DNA of 64,000 nucleotides from Paenibacillus sp. HWE-109. Its GTDB lineage: Bacteria; Bacillota; Bacilli; Paenibacillales; NBRC-103111. The position numbers were made by a program, and so were the translations under genes. Below are positions 11,153-19,705 of this stretch, piece after piece; the first letter of the stretch is position 1, and every line of letters begins with the position of its first letter. The notes under the pieces were generated by a model, which was not told the origin of the DNA, did no database searches, and worked only from the letters and a program-made list of their open reading frames with translations. Where the stretch lies: positions 496,001 through 560,000 of the forward strand of contig NZ_CP091881.1 in the NCBI RefSeq assembly GCF_022163125.1, written 5' to 3'.

Positions 11153-12244
11153 TCAGCCTTGTTTTTGAGCAAAAGCAATCATTAATTCGGCTAATGCTTG
11201 GCAAGCCTCCACCGGCACGGCATTGTAGGCCGATGCTCGCAAGCCGCCGACACTGCGGTGGCCTGCCAAGCCTTCGAAACCGTGTGCCAATGATTCTTGA
11301 ATAAAGGCTTTCTCTAAAGCTTCATCTGCCATGCGCCATGTGATATTCATATCAGATCGATCCTTATGTGCAATGATTCCTTTGTAAAAGCCATTGCTGT
11401 TATCGATCACATCGTAAACCAACTTGGCTTTGCCTGCATTCTGTTGTTCGAGTGCCGCAACACCGCCTTGTTGCAGAACCCATTTCAGCATAAGATTCAT
11501 CATATAAATGGCATGCACCGGTGGTGTGTTGAACAGCGATTGGTGTTTGGCAAATGTTTCATAACGCATAATTTCTGGGATCAACTTGGAGCCTTGCAGC
11601 AGCCAATCTTTGCGTAGAATGGCTACTGTGACTCCGGCAGGTCCCAGATTTTTTTGAGCACCGGCATAGATCATGGAAAAAGGCTGAAGATCAAGTTTTC
11701 GGCTCAAAATGTCACTAGTCATATCGGCAACGAGTGGCGTGCTTCCGACATTCGGAATCGAATTGAAGCGGGAGCCTTCAATTGTGTTGTTTAGGGTGAG
11801 ATGAAGATAGGCGGGATTGCCGCTCAGTTGGATCTCATCCAAGAGTGGGATATGGCTCCAATTCTGATTTTTGGAGCTTGCTGCAATCGCGGCTTGCCCG
11901 ATATATGTTGCTTCTTTATAGGCCTTTTCGGCGAAGCTGCCGGTTAGCACATAATGTGCGGTCTGATTTGTGTGCAGAAAATTCATAGGAAGCAGTGCGA
12001 ATTGTGCGCTTGCTCCTCCGCCCATGAAAAGCACGTCATATTCGCTTGTTGGCAAATTTAATAATTGCAGCAGCAACTGTTGTGTCTCGTGATTCAGTTC
12101 TTCAACTCCGCGGCTGCGATGGGACATCTCCAGCAAAGAAATGCCATTCCCTTGATAGTCCACGAAGGTTGCTTGGGCTTCTTCCAGCACCTCCAAAGGC
12201 AAAGCTGCGGGTCCTGGGTTAAAATTGTACAAACGTTTCGTCAT
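11153..12244 (-). CDS. serC: Phosphoserine aminotransferase
   Basis: 363 residues, the normal SerC length. The PLP Lys198 is in YAGAQKNLGPAG, FNPGPAALP is at the N-terminus, and the C-terminal HRSVGGLRASAYNA signature is present. It converts 3-phosphohydroxypyruvate and glutamate to phosphoserine in serine biosynthesis; some homologues also act in pyridoxal phosphate synthesis. A T-box leader directly upstream indicates control by an uncharged tRNA, most likely tRNA-Ser. It is convergent with the chemoreceptor gene with a 6-bp gap and no visible terminator between them. Confidence 0.93.
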   Translation of the reverse strand: MTKRLYNFNPGPAALPLEVLEEAQATFVDYQGNGISLLEMSHRSRGVEELNHETQQLLLQLLNLPTSEYDVLFMGGGASAQFALLPMNFLHTNQTAHYVLTGSFAEKAYKEATYIGQAAIAASSKNQNWSHIPLLDEIQLSGNPAYLHLTLNNTIEGSRFNSIPNVGSTPLVADMTSDILSRKLDLQPFSMIYAGAQKNLGPAGVTVAILRKDWLLQGSKLIPEIMRYETFAKHQSLFNTPPVHAIYMMNLMLKWVLQQGGVAALEQQNAGKAKLVYDVIDNSNGFYKGIIAHKDRSDMNITWRMADEALEKAFIQESLAHGFEGLAGHRSVGGLRASAYNAVPVEACQALAELMIAFAQKQG

Positions 12245-12289
12245 TGCGTGTTACCTCCCGTTAGTGGTTTTTCGAACGATATGACTTTG

Positions 12290-12508
12290 AAAAACGACAA
12301 AAAACGCCCTCATCCGATTGGGACGAGGAGCGTTTGCTCGCGGTGCCACCCAATTTAAGAAACATTCCGGTGAATGCTTCTCCACTTGGTTCCGCGGTAA
12401 CGGGCGGTGCCGGTTAACTTAGATTGACAGCTACAGCAGCAGTCATATCTTGGCGATAACGCCTCCGAGTTGGATTCTCTTCCTAGGCACGATCATGTAT
12501 GAATATTG
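12290..12508 (-). promoter_or_regulatory. T-box riboswitch leader of serC
   Basis: On the minus strand the canonical T-box GGGTGGCACCGCG (complement of about 12339-12352) is followed by a terminator hairpin (complement of 12298-12335) with arms AACGCTCCTCGTCC / GGATGAGGGCGTT and a T run. Upstream are stem structures, including a CCGTTACCGCGGAACC segment. Uncharged tRNA binding would stabilise the antiterminator and allow serC transcription. I could not fix the specifier codon with confidence; a Ser codon is expected from the downstream gene. Confidence 0.85.
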
Positions 12509-12514
12509 ATATGT

Positions 12515-12543
12515 AGTATAAATCGAAAACGACAAAAAATCAA
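12515..12543 (-). promoter_or_regulatory. Probable sigma-A promoter of the serC T-box transcript
   Basis: Minus strand: TTGATT (complement of 12538-12543), a 17-nt spacer and TATACT (complement of 12515-12520). The predicted start near 12508 gives a leader of about 260 nt. Confidence 0.55.
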
Positions 12544-12647
12544 TCGTTTCTGGAGAAGTTTTCCTCTGAATCTACGAAGTGATATAATAAACTGAACGCG
12601 CGTTTAAATCGAGGATTTAATCTAAAAAAGGAAAGAGGCGTTGTCAG

Positions 12648-13595
12648 ATGCAATACCGGAGATTGGGTAGAACAGGGTTAAAAGTAAGTGAAATCAGTCT
12701 GGGCAGTTGGCTAACCTACGGTAATTCTGTTGCAGAAGAAACGGTTGCCAAGCTGACACAGCGGGCTTTTGATTTAGGAATTAACTTCTTGGATACAGCG
12801 AATGTTTATGCCAGAGGCGAGGCTGAGATTTTGCTTGGAAAAGCTTTGAAATCGCATTCCCGTGATTCCTATGTGCTTGCCACGAAAGCATTCTGGCCGA
12901 TGGGCGAAGGTCCCAACGACAGAGGGCTATCGCGCAAACATGTGTTTGAGCAAGTTCATGCCAGCTTAAAACGTCTGCAAACAGACTACGTCGATATTTT
13001 CTATTGCCACCGCTATGACCCTGAGACACCTGTTGATGAAACTTTGCGCACGATTGAAGATATGGTTCGTCAAGGCAAGGTTCTGTATGTTGGCGTTAGT
13101 GAGTGGACTGCTTCGCAAATTCAGGAAGGGCTGTCTGTGGCGGATCGCTACTTGCTCGATCGAATTGTTGTGAATCAGCCGCAATACAATATGTTCAATC
13201 GCACGATTGAGTCTGAAATCATTCCGCTGAGTGAGCGAAACGGCGTCTCTCAAGTCGTCTTTTCACCGCTGGCACAAGGTGTGCTGACGGGCAAATACCG
13301 CAAAGGGCAGCCGCTGCCGGAGGGAAGTCGAGCGAATGATTCCTCGGCGAATGCGTGGATTTTTAATTTCCTTACCGATACTCATTTGGATAAGGTTGAG
13401 CAGCTGACTGGCATTGCGAGCGAGTTGGGTATTTCGTTGTCTACCTTGGCACTTGCCTGGATTCTAAGACAGCCTAATGTAGCAAGCGCGCTTGTCGGTG
13501 CGACCCGGATTGAGCAGCTGGAAGAAAACGTGAAAGCATCTGGTGTGGTATTGCCGGCTGATGTTGTTCAGAAGCTCGAAGAGATTTTGGCTTAA
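12648..13595 (+). CDS. Aldo/keto reductase (potassium-channel beta-subunit-like)
   Basis: 315-residue TIM barrel. The catalytic tetrad is visible: Asp49 and Tyr54 (FLDTANVYARGEAE), Lys80 (ATKAFWP) and His121 (YCHRYDP). The C-terminal NADPH site is VGATRIEQLEENV. It reduces an aldehyde or ketone with NADPH in the cytoplasm; substrate unknown. A TATAAT at 12583-12588 is a likely -10 element, divergent from serC. A GGAAAGAGG site precedes the ATG. Single-gene unit ending in a terminator. Confidence 0.85.
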   Translation: MQYRRLGRTGLKVSEISLGSWLTYGNSVAEETVAKLTQRAFDLGINFLDTANVYARGEAEILLGKALKSHSRDSYVLATKAFWPMGEGPNDRGLSRKHVFEQVHASLKRLQTDYVDIFYCHRYDPETPVDETLRTIEDMVRQGKVLYVGVSEWTASQIQEGLSVADRYLLDRIVVNQPQYNMFNRTIESEIIPLSERNGVSQVVFSPLAQGVLTGKYRKGQPLPEGSRANDSSANAWIFNFLTDTHLDKVEQLTGIASELGISLSTLALAWILRQPNVASALVGATRIEQLEENVKASGVVLPADVVQKLEEILA

Positions 13596-13619
13596 AAATA
13601 GATTGCAAACACATAGAAC

Positions 13620-13660
13620 CTCATTCCTTCTGATGCTAATCAGCGGGGATGAGTTTTTTT
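13620..13660 (+). terminator. Terminator after the aldo/keto reductase gene
   Basis: Arms CTCATTCC / GGGGATGAG with an inner CTGAT / ATCAG pair, followed by eight Ts. Confidence 0.8.
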
Positions 13661-13683
13661 ACAGTATCCATTAGGAGGCAGTT

Positions 13684-14244
13684 ATGAGAAAAGTAATCGT
13701 GTTTAATCGACTATCACTGGATGGTTTTTTTACTGGACTTAATGGGGAAATTGATTGGTTTCTGCATGATCCGGAAGTGGATAAAGCTGCGCATGAATAT
13801 ATGCATGCAGACACATTACTATTTGGCAAGTTGACTTATCAGATGTTCGTGAGTTATTGGCCGAATGTAGCGACGAACCCTAATGCACCTGAGCAGGCCC
13901 GAGCGTTGGCGGAAGAGCTAAATCAGATGACGAAAGTCGTCTTTTCCAACAGCTTGGAAGAAGCAACTTGGGTGAACAGCAGATTGATCAAAGATAATCT
14001 TGTGGAAGAAGTTAGAGCTTTGAAGCAAGGCGATGGCGCGGATATTACCGTATTTGGCAGTGGCACTATCGTTCAGCAGCTTGTGGATGCGGGCTTGATT
14101 GATGAGTTATTGATTGTGGTCACTCCAGTTGTTTTGGGTACGGGTAGAGGGTTGTTTGACAACGTAGGGAAAATGAATCTAAAGCTTCTTGCCTCCAGAG
14201 GGTTTGGGTCAGGGAATGTTTTGCTGTATTATGGGATTCGTTAA
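13684..14244 (+). CDS. Dihydrofolate-reductase-fold protein (RibD C-terminal family)
   Basis: 186 residues. It starts RKVIVFNRLSLDGFF and contains LLFGKLTYQMFVSYWP and a C-terminal DELLIVVTPVVLGTGRGLF, typical of the YyaP/YwjB group of RibD_C proteins. These share the dihydrofolate/pyrimidine reductase fold and are presumed NADPH-dependent, but the true substrate is usually unknown. AGGAGG precedes the ATG. It follows the aldo/keto reductase terminator, so it is probably transcribed separately. Confidence 0.8.
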   Translation: MRKVIVFNRLSLDGFFTGLNGEIDWFLHDPEVDKAAHEYMHADTLLFGKLTYQMFVSYWPNVATNPNAPEQARALAEELNQMTKVVFSNSLEEATWVNSRLIKDNLVEEVRALKQGDGADITVFGSGTIVQQLVDAGLIDELLIVVTPVVLGTGRGLFDNVGKMNLKLLASRGFGSGNVLLYYGIR

Positions 14245-14295
14245 AGTGGCAGTGGAATAAGGTGATGGTCTTATTTTACGAAATATTGCGGGTTT

Positions 14296-14573
14296 GTGGG
14301 ACGCTATTCTTGCAAAAAGTGTCATTGTCGAGAGCATGAGGGAACTACAGGGCGCTATTCCAGCCCAAAGTGTCCATATCGCGAAGCTGAGGGAACTACA
14401 GTTCGCTATTTTGCTATTCCGCGGGAATTTTATCGCTTTTCGTGGAAATAAGACCCTGTAGTTCCGCTATGACCCTCGCATCCCTGTTATTTGCCTAAAT
14501 AACGTACTATAGTTCCCTCACAAGGCTTTGTCGCTAATAAGAGGCTGACTCTCCTGGCGGCGAAGCCGTTTTT
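14296..14573 (+). repeat. Dispersed intergenic repeat, copy A (51-bp CGCTATT units plus inverted part)
   Basis: This ~280-bp stretch fills the gene-free interval 14245-14669. Three tandem units place CGCTATT at 14302, 14353 and 14404, exactly 51 bp apart. Two units begin GGGAACTACAG (14340, 14391). The second half carries the word inverted (CTGTAGTTCC at 14456; CTATAGTTCCCTC at 14508). The end is a CGGCGAAGCCG hairpin with a T run. A second copy lies at 49150-49384 in the same orientation. No coding potential is evident. Confidence 0.8.
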
Positions 14574-14669
14574 TTCAGGAAAGTTATATGAACTAGTTCT
14601 TTCCCTTGCATGCTTACAGATTCTGGATTACTGTCAGGTTAATGTTCGACATGGAGATGAGGCTGAGTT

Positions 14670-15230
14670 ATGAAATTAATAATTATTTTTGGACCACAAG
14701 CCGTTGGTAAAATGACAGTAGGACATGAACTAGAAAAAGTGACTGGAATGACAGTCTTTCATAATCATATGACGATTGACCTGCTCTATCCCTTTTTTGG
14801 ATTTAGTAAAGAAACATGGAGACTTGTCGACTTATTTCGGACAGAAATATTTGAAGCTGTGTCTAAAAGCAATGATCTGAGCGGAATGATTTTTACCTAT
14901 GTGTGGGCATTTGATCAGCAATCCGACTGGGAATTTATCGATAAAGTTTACGATATATTTGAATCAAAGGGTAGTGAGGTTTACTTGGTTGAGCTTGAAG
15001 CAGATTTATCCAAGAGGCTTGAACGTAATAAATCACCACACAGGCTTGAACATAAATCAACGAAAAGAAATGTAGAACAATCGGAACAAAATCTAAGAAT
15101 GACCGCTGAGAATCACAGATTGAACTCTCTAGAAGATGAGATCAAGCGGGCAAACTATATAAGAATTAATAATACAAATTTAAGTCCTGAGGAAGTTGCT
15201 AGAATGGTTAAAGACAGGTTTCAATTGTGA
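14670..15230 (+). CDS. P-loop NTPase, kinase-like hypothetical protein
   Basis: 186 residues. The Walker A motif GPQAVGKMTVG is at the N-terminus (about 8-18), and a basic lid-like region LEADLSKRLERNKSPHRLEHKS lies near 115-135. The arrangement resembles small nucleotide or shikimate-type kinases and the AAA_33 group. No substrate can be assigned. No membrane segment or signal peptide. The nearest possible ribosome binding site is weak (GGAGATGAGG before the ATG). It follows repeat copy A and precedes a gene remnant. Codon use looks more AT-rich than its neighbours. Confidence 0.65.
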   Translation: MKLIIIFGPQAVGKMTVGHELEKVTGMTVFHNHMTIDLLYPFFGFSKETWRLVDLFRTEIFEAVSKSNDLSGMIFTYVWAFDQQSDWEFIDKVYDIFESKGSEVYLVELEADLSKRLERNKSPHRLEHKSTKRNVEQSEQNLRMTAENHRLNSLEDEIKRANYIRINNTNLSPEEVARMVKDRFQL

Positions 15231-15254
15231 AATTAGATCGCAAGCCTATGAGAG

Positions 15255-15467
15255 TATCATGCAAGAGACAGGGTGGATTGTGAGAGTCGGATTCCTGTTA
15301 TGCGGCATCAAGTTTCAAACGATGGTTGGGCTCCTATTGAAGAATATTTGCACATTCTTACACACGAGAATAAACAAGTGAAAATTATGTTTGAACATCG
15401 TTCAGATTTGGTAAAAGAGGAGGAACTGTTGGCTTGTTACAGCTGGGTAGAGGCAATTATCACCTAG
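15255..15467 (+). pseudogene. Remnant resembling the C-terminal end of a sugar-phosphate isomerase/epimerase
   Basis: The frame has no convincing start; upstream it is closed by TGA at 15249. It encodes ~70 residues ending VKIMFEHRSDLVKEEELLACYSWV, which resembles the final helix and strand of TIM-barrel isomerase/epimerase proteins. The rest of such a protein is missing. It may be a small independent gene, but the lack of a ribosome binding site argues for decay. Confidence 0.35.
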
Positions 15468-15540
15468 ACTCCTGTCACGATTATAACTCCGCTGCATATC
15501 ATGGGTGCATATAAACTAACGGAGTGGAGTGGAAAGATGG

Positions 15541-16215
15541 ATGCCTGCACCTACGCCTAGTACCGTGTACACGAACCCTAATGTGCAGTATTTTTTCGAT
15601 ATTAACAAGAATCGCTTGATGACACGAAATGCGGAAAATTTCATTAATCGCCTAGGGCGGGATAATTTAAATACGCTTGGCAATGTGTCTATGCTCGATA
15701 TTTACTTGAGCAGAGGGCGTGTGGTTGAGCCGCATTATCACCAAAATGCTTCTGAACTTGTCTATTGTATTCAAGGGAAAGCCATGATTTCTCTGATCAA
15801 CCCGTTCGATAATGAAATTACCAACATCACGGTAACGCCCGGACAAGTGGGCAATATTCCGCAGGGCTGGTGGCATTGGGAAGTAGCTTTAGAAGATGAT
15901 ACCCACTTGCTGGCGATTTTTGATGCGCCTTATCCGGAGTATATTTTCGGGTCTGATATTCTTACCAAAACGCCGATCGAAGTTCTTGCCCATACGTATT
16001 GTTTGGATCCTGAACTTTTGAAGAAAGTGCTCAAACCTCTTAATAACGAAACGATTATTATTGGACCTACGGATGAATGTGTGATGCAAGCGCACGAGCA
16101 AAACAAACAGTATGGTCATGGATCTTATATGAATATGCAGAGCCAGCCCCAGACAATGCCGCAATACTCAAATCCCCCACAAAGCCCTATTCACTACGGG
16201 TATCCAAATCGTTAA
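15541..16215 (+). CDS. Cupin-domain protein with a Gln/Pro-rich tail
   Basis: About 224 residues. A single cupin core lies in the N-terminal two thirds: VVEPHYHQNASELVYCIQGKA has the His-X-His and Glu metal ligands, and VGNIPQGWWHWE is the second cupin motif. It resembles the oxalate-decarboxylase-like cupins of Bacillales; a metal-dependent enzyme or spore-surface role is possible but unproven. The tail (about 185-224) is rich in Gln, Pro, Met and Tyr, as in coat-associated proteins. Start: ATG at 15541 or GTG at 15529; GGAG-type sites fit either. Confidence 0.7.
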   Translation: MPAPTPSTVYTNPNVQYFFDINKNRLMTRNAENFINRLGRDNLNTLGNVSMLDIYLSRGRVVEPHYHQNASELVYCIQGKAMISLINPFDNEITNITVTPGQVGNIPQGWWHWEVALEDDTHLLAIFDAPYPEYIFGSDILTKTPIEVLAHTYCLDPELLKKVLKPLNNETIIIGPTDECVMQAHEQNKQYGHGSYMNMQSQPQTMPQYSNPPQSPIHYGYPNR

Positions 16216-16244
16216 TTGACATTGAAGCGTAAATGGTGTAAAAA
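16216..16244 (+). promoter_or_regulatory. Probable sigma-A promoter of the ileS T-box transcript
   Basis: Perfect TTGACA (16216-16221), 17-nt spacer, TAAAAA (16239-16244), immediately after the cupin stop codon. Confidence 0.6.
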
Positions 16245-16269
16245 TAAAGGAATTACATGTTCAACTATG

Positions 16270-16545
16270 ATTTAAATTTGTTGACGAGAACGAGTAAGCT
16301 AATACCTTGTTTCCCAGAGAGTTGGCCAAGAGCTGAAAGCCAATATGCAGGAATTAGTCGAAAATCCTCTCCGAGAAGGAAAGCTGAAGGAATTGAGTAA
16401 GCTGCCCCGGGATCCCGCCGTTACAAGGGCCGCGTATGTTCGTACGCAGAATAAGGAGCTGTGATGGTCAAGACGATTGATCATTATGGAACTAGGGTGG
16501 TATCGCGAGAGGTAATCTCGTCCCTTACGGGGCGGGATTTTTTTG
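16270..16545 (+). promoter_or_regulatory. T-box riboswitch leader of ileS
   Basis: The canonical T-box AGGGTGGTATCGCG (16494-16507) is followed by the terminator hairpin ATCTCGTCCC / GGGGCGGGAT and seven Ts (16514-16545). Stem I begins around the GACGAGAACGAGTA segment (about 16282), with the AGTA typical of the specifier loop. An ATC (Ile) at 16364-16366 is a candidate specifier, offered with low confidence. Uncharged tRNA-Ile would switch on ileS. Confidence 0.9.
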
Positions 16546-16584
16546 TTTTTTCATACCAGGAAAATAGAGGAGCGTTTGTAACTG

Positions 16585-19500
16585 ATGAGAAAAGTTGACG
16601 TGAAAGAGAAAGCAAGAACACGCGATCTGCGTGTGTTGGAGCAATGGAAACAGAACGATACTTTCCACAAATCGATTGAGAATCGCAAAGGCAAACCGAA
16701 TTTCGTCTTCTATGAAGGACCACCGACAGCGAACGGTTCACCTCATATCGGACACGTGCTCGGCCGTGTTGTGAAGGATTTCATTTGCCGGTACAAAACG
16801 ATGACGGGACACCATGTCGTCCGCAAGGCGGGTTGGGACACGCATGGCTTGCCTGTTGAGCTTGGCGTTCAAAAGCAGCTCGGAATTTCCGGCAAACAAG
16901 AAATTGAAGAGTATGGGGTAGCCGAGTTCGTCGAGAAATGCAAAAGCAGTGTATTTGAATATGAAAAGCAGTGGCGGGAATTGACCGAAGCCATCGCCTA
17001 CTGGACGGACATGGATGATCCATATGTGACGTTGAAGAACGAGTATATCGAGAGCGTTTGGCATATTTTAGCGGAAGTGCACAACAAAGGATTGCTGTAC
17101 AAAGGGCATCGGGTCAGTCCTTATTGTCCAGATTGCCAAACGACATTGAGTTCGCACGAAGTCGCGCAAGGTTATGAAGATGTGAAAGATTTGAGCGCTA
17201 CGGTGAAATTCAAAAGTAAAAGCGGAAATGAGAACTTTTTGGCATGGACGACAACGCCTTGGACACTGCCAGCGAACGTAGCTTTGGCTGTGAACAACGA
17301 TATCGACTATGCTAGGGTGAAATATCAAGATGAAGTCTATATCGTGGCCCAGAAGCTTGTGGAGAAGCTGTTCAAGCAAGACTACGAGATACTATCTGTC
17401 CATAAAGGGGCAGAGTTCGTTGGCACTTCCTACGAGCCGCCATTCGGCTATATCAGCCCGAACAAAGGTCATATCGTTGTAGACGCAGATTATGTTATGG
17501 ATACAAGCGGTACGGGTATCGTTCATATTGCTCCCGCACATGGCGAGGATGATTATCGCACTGCTCGCCAGCACGAGTTGGACTTCGTGAACGTGGTCAA
17601 TTTGGCGGGACGTTACCACGACCTGATCACCGACTTCGCTGGTCGCTTCGTCAAAGATTGCGATGTGGATATCGTGAAGTATTTATCCGAGCGCAATCTG
17701 TTATTTTCCAAAGAGCGGTACGAGCATAGTTATCCTTTCTGCTGGCGCTGTAAATCACCGCTGCTGTATTACGCCATGGAAAGCTGGTTTATCAAAACGA
17801 CCGCTATCAAAGAGCAATTGATTGAAAATAACAGCAAAGTCGATTGGTATCCTGGGCACCTTCGAGAAGGCCGTTTTGGAAAGTTTCTGGAGGAACTTGT
17901 GGATTGGAACATCAGTCGCAACCGTTATTGGGGTACTCCGCTTAACGTCTGGTTATGCGATGATTGCGGGTGCGAATATGCTCCTGGAAGTCGCAAGGAT
18001 TTACAGGGAAAATCGGTGCAGCCGCTAGACGAAAACTTAGAGCTGCATAAGCCTTATATCGATGAAGTGAAGCTTCGCTGCTCTTGTGGAGGCGTCATGC
18101 ACAGAACCTCTGAGGTTATCGATGTCTGGTTCGATAGCGGTTCTATGCCGTTCGCACAGTATCATCATCCTTTTGGAGATGAAGCGCTGTTCAATGAGCA
18201 ATACCCGGCAGACATGATCTGCGAAGGGATTGATCAAACGAGAGGCTGGTTCTTTAGCTTGCTAGCGGTTTCAACGTTGTACAATGGGAAAGCACCTTAC
18301 AAAGCTGTGCTTTCTACAGGTCACGTTTTGGACGAGAATGGGCAAAAGATGTCCAAAAGCAAAGGAAACGGTATCGATCCTTGGGATATCATCAATGAGT
18401 TTGGCACGGATGCGTTTCGCTGGGCTCTGCTTGCGGACAGCGCTCCATGGAACAGCAAACGATTCTCTAAGCAAATCGTAGCGGAAGCGAAGTCCAAACT
18501 GGTGGATACGCTCAACAATACACATGCTTTTTATGCGTTATATGCAGAGATTGACCAGTATAAGCCAGAGGATCACCCGAAACTCTCCTCCGAGAATGAG
18601 TTGGATCGCTGGATCATCTCGCGGCTGAACAGCACCTTGCAGAATGTGCGCAAAGGCTTGGAAATAAATGATTTCTTGAACCCTGCAAAGCAAATCGAGG
18701 CTTTTGTAGATGAGCTTAGCAACTGGTACATCCGCCGCTCCCGTGACCGTTTCTGGGGAAGTGAAATGACCGCTGATAAGGTATCCGCTTATCAAACGCT
18801 GCGTGAAGTCTTGCTGACGATTGCGCGGATGATCGCACCATTTGCACCGCTTATCGCAGAAGATATCTATGGGAATCTAGGCGGAGACGGAAGCGTTCAT
18901 CTGGCGGATTATCCGCAAGAGAACCAATCCGTCATTGATTTAACCCTTGAACGCGAGATGGAAACGACTCGGCAAATTGTTGAACTGGCTCGCAACGTGA
19001 GGAATGAGACGGGGATCAAAACGCGTCAGCCGCTTTCCGAGATGATGGTTTCACTGAATGGTGATTTTGACTTGAGCCGGTTCGAGGATATCATCAAAGA
19101 TGAAATGAATGTTAAAGTAATTCGTTTGGAACAAGGCGACAGTGGTTTTGTAGACTTCAACGTGAAGTTGAATCTGAAAGTAGCAGGGAAAAAGTACGGC
19201 AAGGCCGTCAGTCCTTTGCAAAATTATCTGAAGCAATTGTCTGCTGCAGAAACCAAACAAGCTATCGACAAGGGCTTCTTAACAGTGATAATCGAGGGAG
19301 CTGAGCTGCGTGTCGAGCTCGAAGATTTGCTTGTAGACAAGCAGGCAAAACCAGGCTTCGCATCAGCCTCCGGTAATCAGGTTACCGTTACCCTCAACAC
19401 CACATTAACGGAGGAACTGGAACAAGAGGGACTTGTCCGGGAAGTGATCCGTGTTATACAGGATTATCGCAAAAAGCTGGAGCTTCCGATTGAAAAGAGG

Positions 19501-19668
19501 ATCAACCTTGTCTTGGATGTGGGGTTGCCGCTGAAAGAAGCTTTGGAGCGCTTTGATCATGTGCTGCAAGAGAATGTGCTGCTTGCCGGGGTTAGATTCT
19601 CGAAGGTGGATGGCATGGAGCCGGTATCCATTGGGGATAAGAGTTTCGGTTTGCTGATTGAGGAGTAA
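16585..19668 (+). CDS. ileS: Isoleucyl-tRNA synthetase, class-2 (eukaryote-like) type
   Basis: 1027 residues, charging tRNA-Ile with isoleucine. HIGH box at 54-57 (SPHIGHVLGRVVKDF) and KMSKS at 588-592. The N-terminal block with KAGWDTHGLPVELGVQKQLG and YWTDMDDPYVT follows the eukaryote-like IleS2 pattern, not the GNIHIGHALNK pattern of standard bacterial IleS1. The length (about 1030 rather than 920-940) and the missing C-terminal zinc finger agree. Known IleS2 enzymes are typically insensitive to mupirocin. The editing (CP1) domain TTTPWTLPANVAL is present. Controlled by the T-box just upstream. Confidence 0.93.
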   Translation: MRKVDVKEKARTRDLRVLEQWKQNDTFHKSIENRKGKPNFVFYEGPPTANGSPHIGHVLGRVVKDFICRYKTMTGHHVVRKAGWDTHGLPVELGVQKQLGISGKQEIEEYGVAEFVEKCKSSVFEYEKQWRELTEAIAYWTDMDDPYVTLKNEYIESVWHILAEVHNKGLLYKGHRVSPYCPDCQTTLSSHEVAQGYEDVKDLSATVKFKSKSGNENFLAWTTTPWTLPANVALAVNNDIDYARVKYQDEVYIVAQKLVEKLFKQDYEILSVHKGAEFVGTSYEPPFGYISPNKGHIVVDADYVMDTSGTGIVHIAPAHGEDDYRTARQHELDFVNVVNLAGRYHDLITDFAGRFVKDCDVDIVKYLSERNLLFSKERYEHSYPFCWRCKSPLLYYAMESWFIKTTAIKEQLIENNSKVDWYPGHLREGRFGKFLEELVDWNISRNRYWGTPLNVWLCDDCGCEYAPGSRKDLQGKSVQPLDENLELHKPYIDEVKLRCSCGGVMHRTSEVIDVWFDSGSMPFAQYHHPFGDEALFNEQYPADMICEGIDQTRGWFFSLLAVSTLYNGKAPYKAVLSTGHVLDENGQKMSKSKGNGIDPWDIINEFGTDAFRWALLADSAPWNSKRFSKQIVAEAKSKLVDTLNNTHAFYALYAEIDQYKPEDHPKLSSENELDRWIISRLNSTLQNVRKGLEINDFLNPAKQIEAFVDELSNWYIRRSRDRFWGSEMTADKVSAYQTLREVLLTIARMIAPFAPLIAEDIYGNLGGDGSVHLADYPQENQSVIDLTLEREMETTRQIVELARNVRNETGIKTRQPLSEMMVSLNGDFDLSRFEDIIKDEMNVKVIRLEQGDSGFVDFNVKLNLKVAGKKYGKAVSPLQNYLKQLSAAETKQAIDKGFLTVIIEGAELRVELEDLLVDKQAKPGFASASGNQVTVTLNTTLTEELEQEGLVREVIRVIQDYRKKLELPIEKRINLVLDVGLPLKEALERFDHVLQENVLLAGVRFSKVDGMEPVSIGDKSFGLLIEE

Positions 19669-19676
19669 GGAAGTGA

Positions 19677-19702
19677 AGCAGGTGCCGCGGCACCTGCTTT
19701 TT
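19677..19702. terminator. Strong hairpin terminator between ileS and rodA
   Basis: Nearly perfect inverted repeat AGCAGGTGCC / GGCACCTGCT followed by TTTTTCC. It serves ileS and could also act on the convergent rodA gene. Confidence 0.85.
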
Positions 19703-19705
19703 CCT

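Noticed and set aside
14296..14573. CRISPR array as an explanation of the 51-bp periodic repeats
   Set aside because: Whole units are similar and tandem rather than short identical repeats with unique spacers; no cas gene is nearby.
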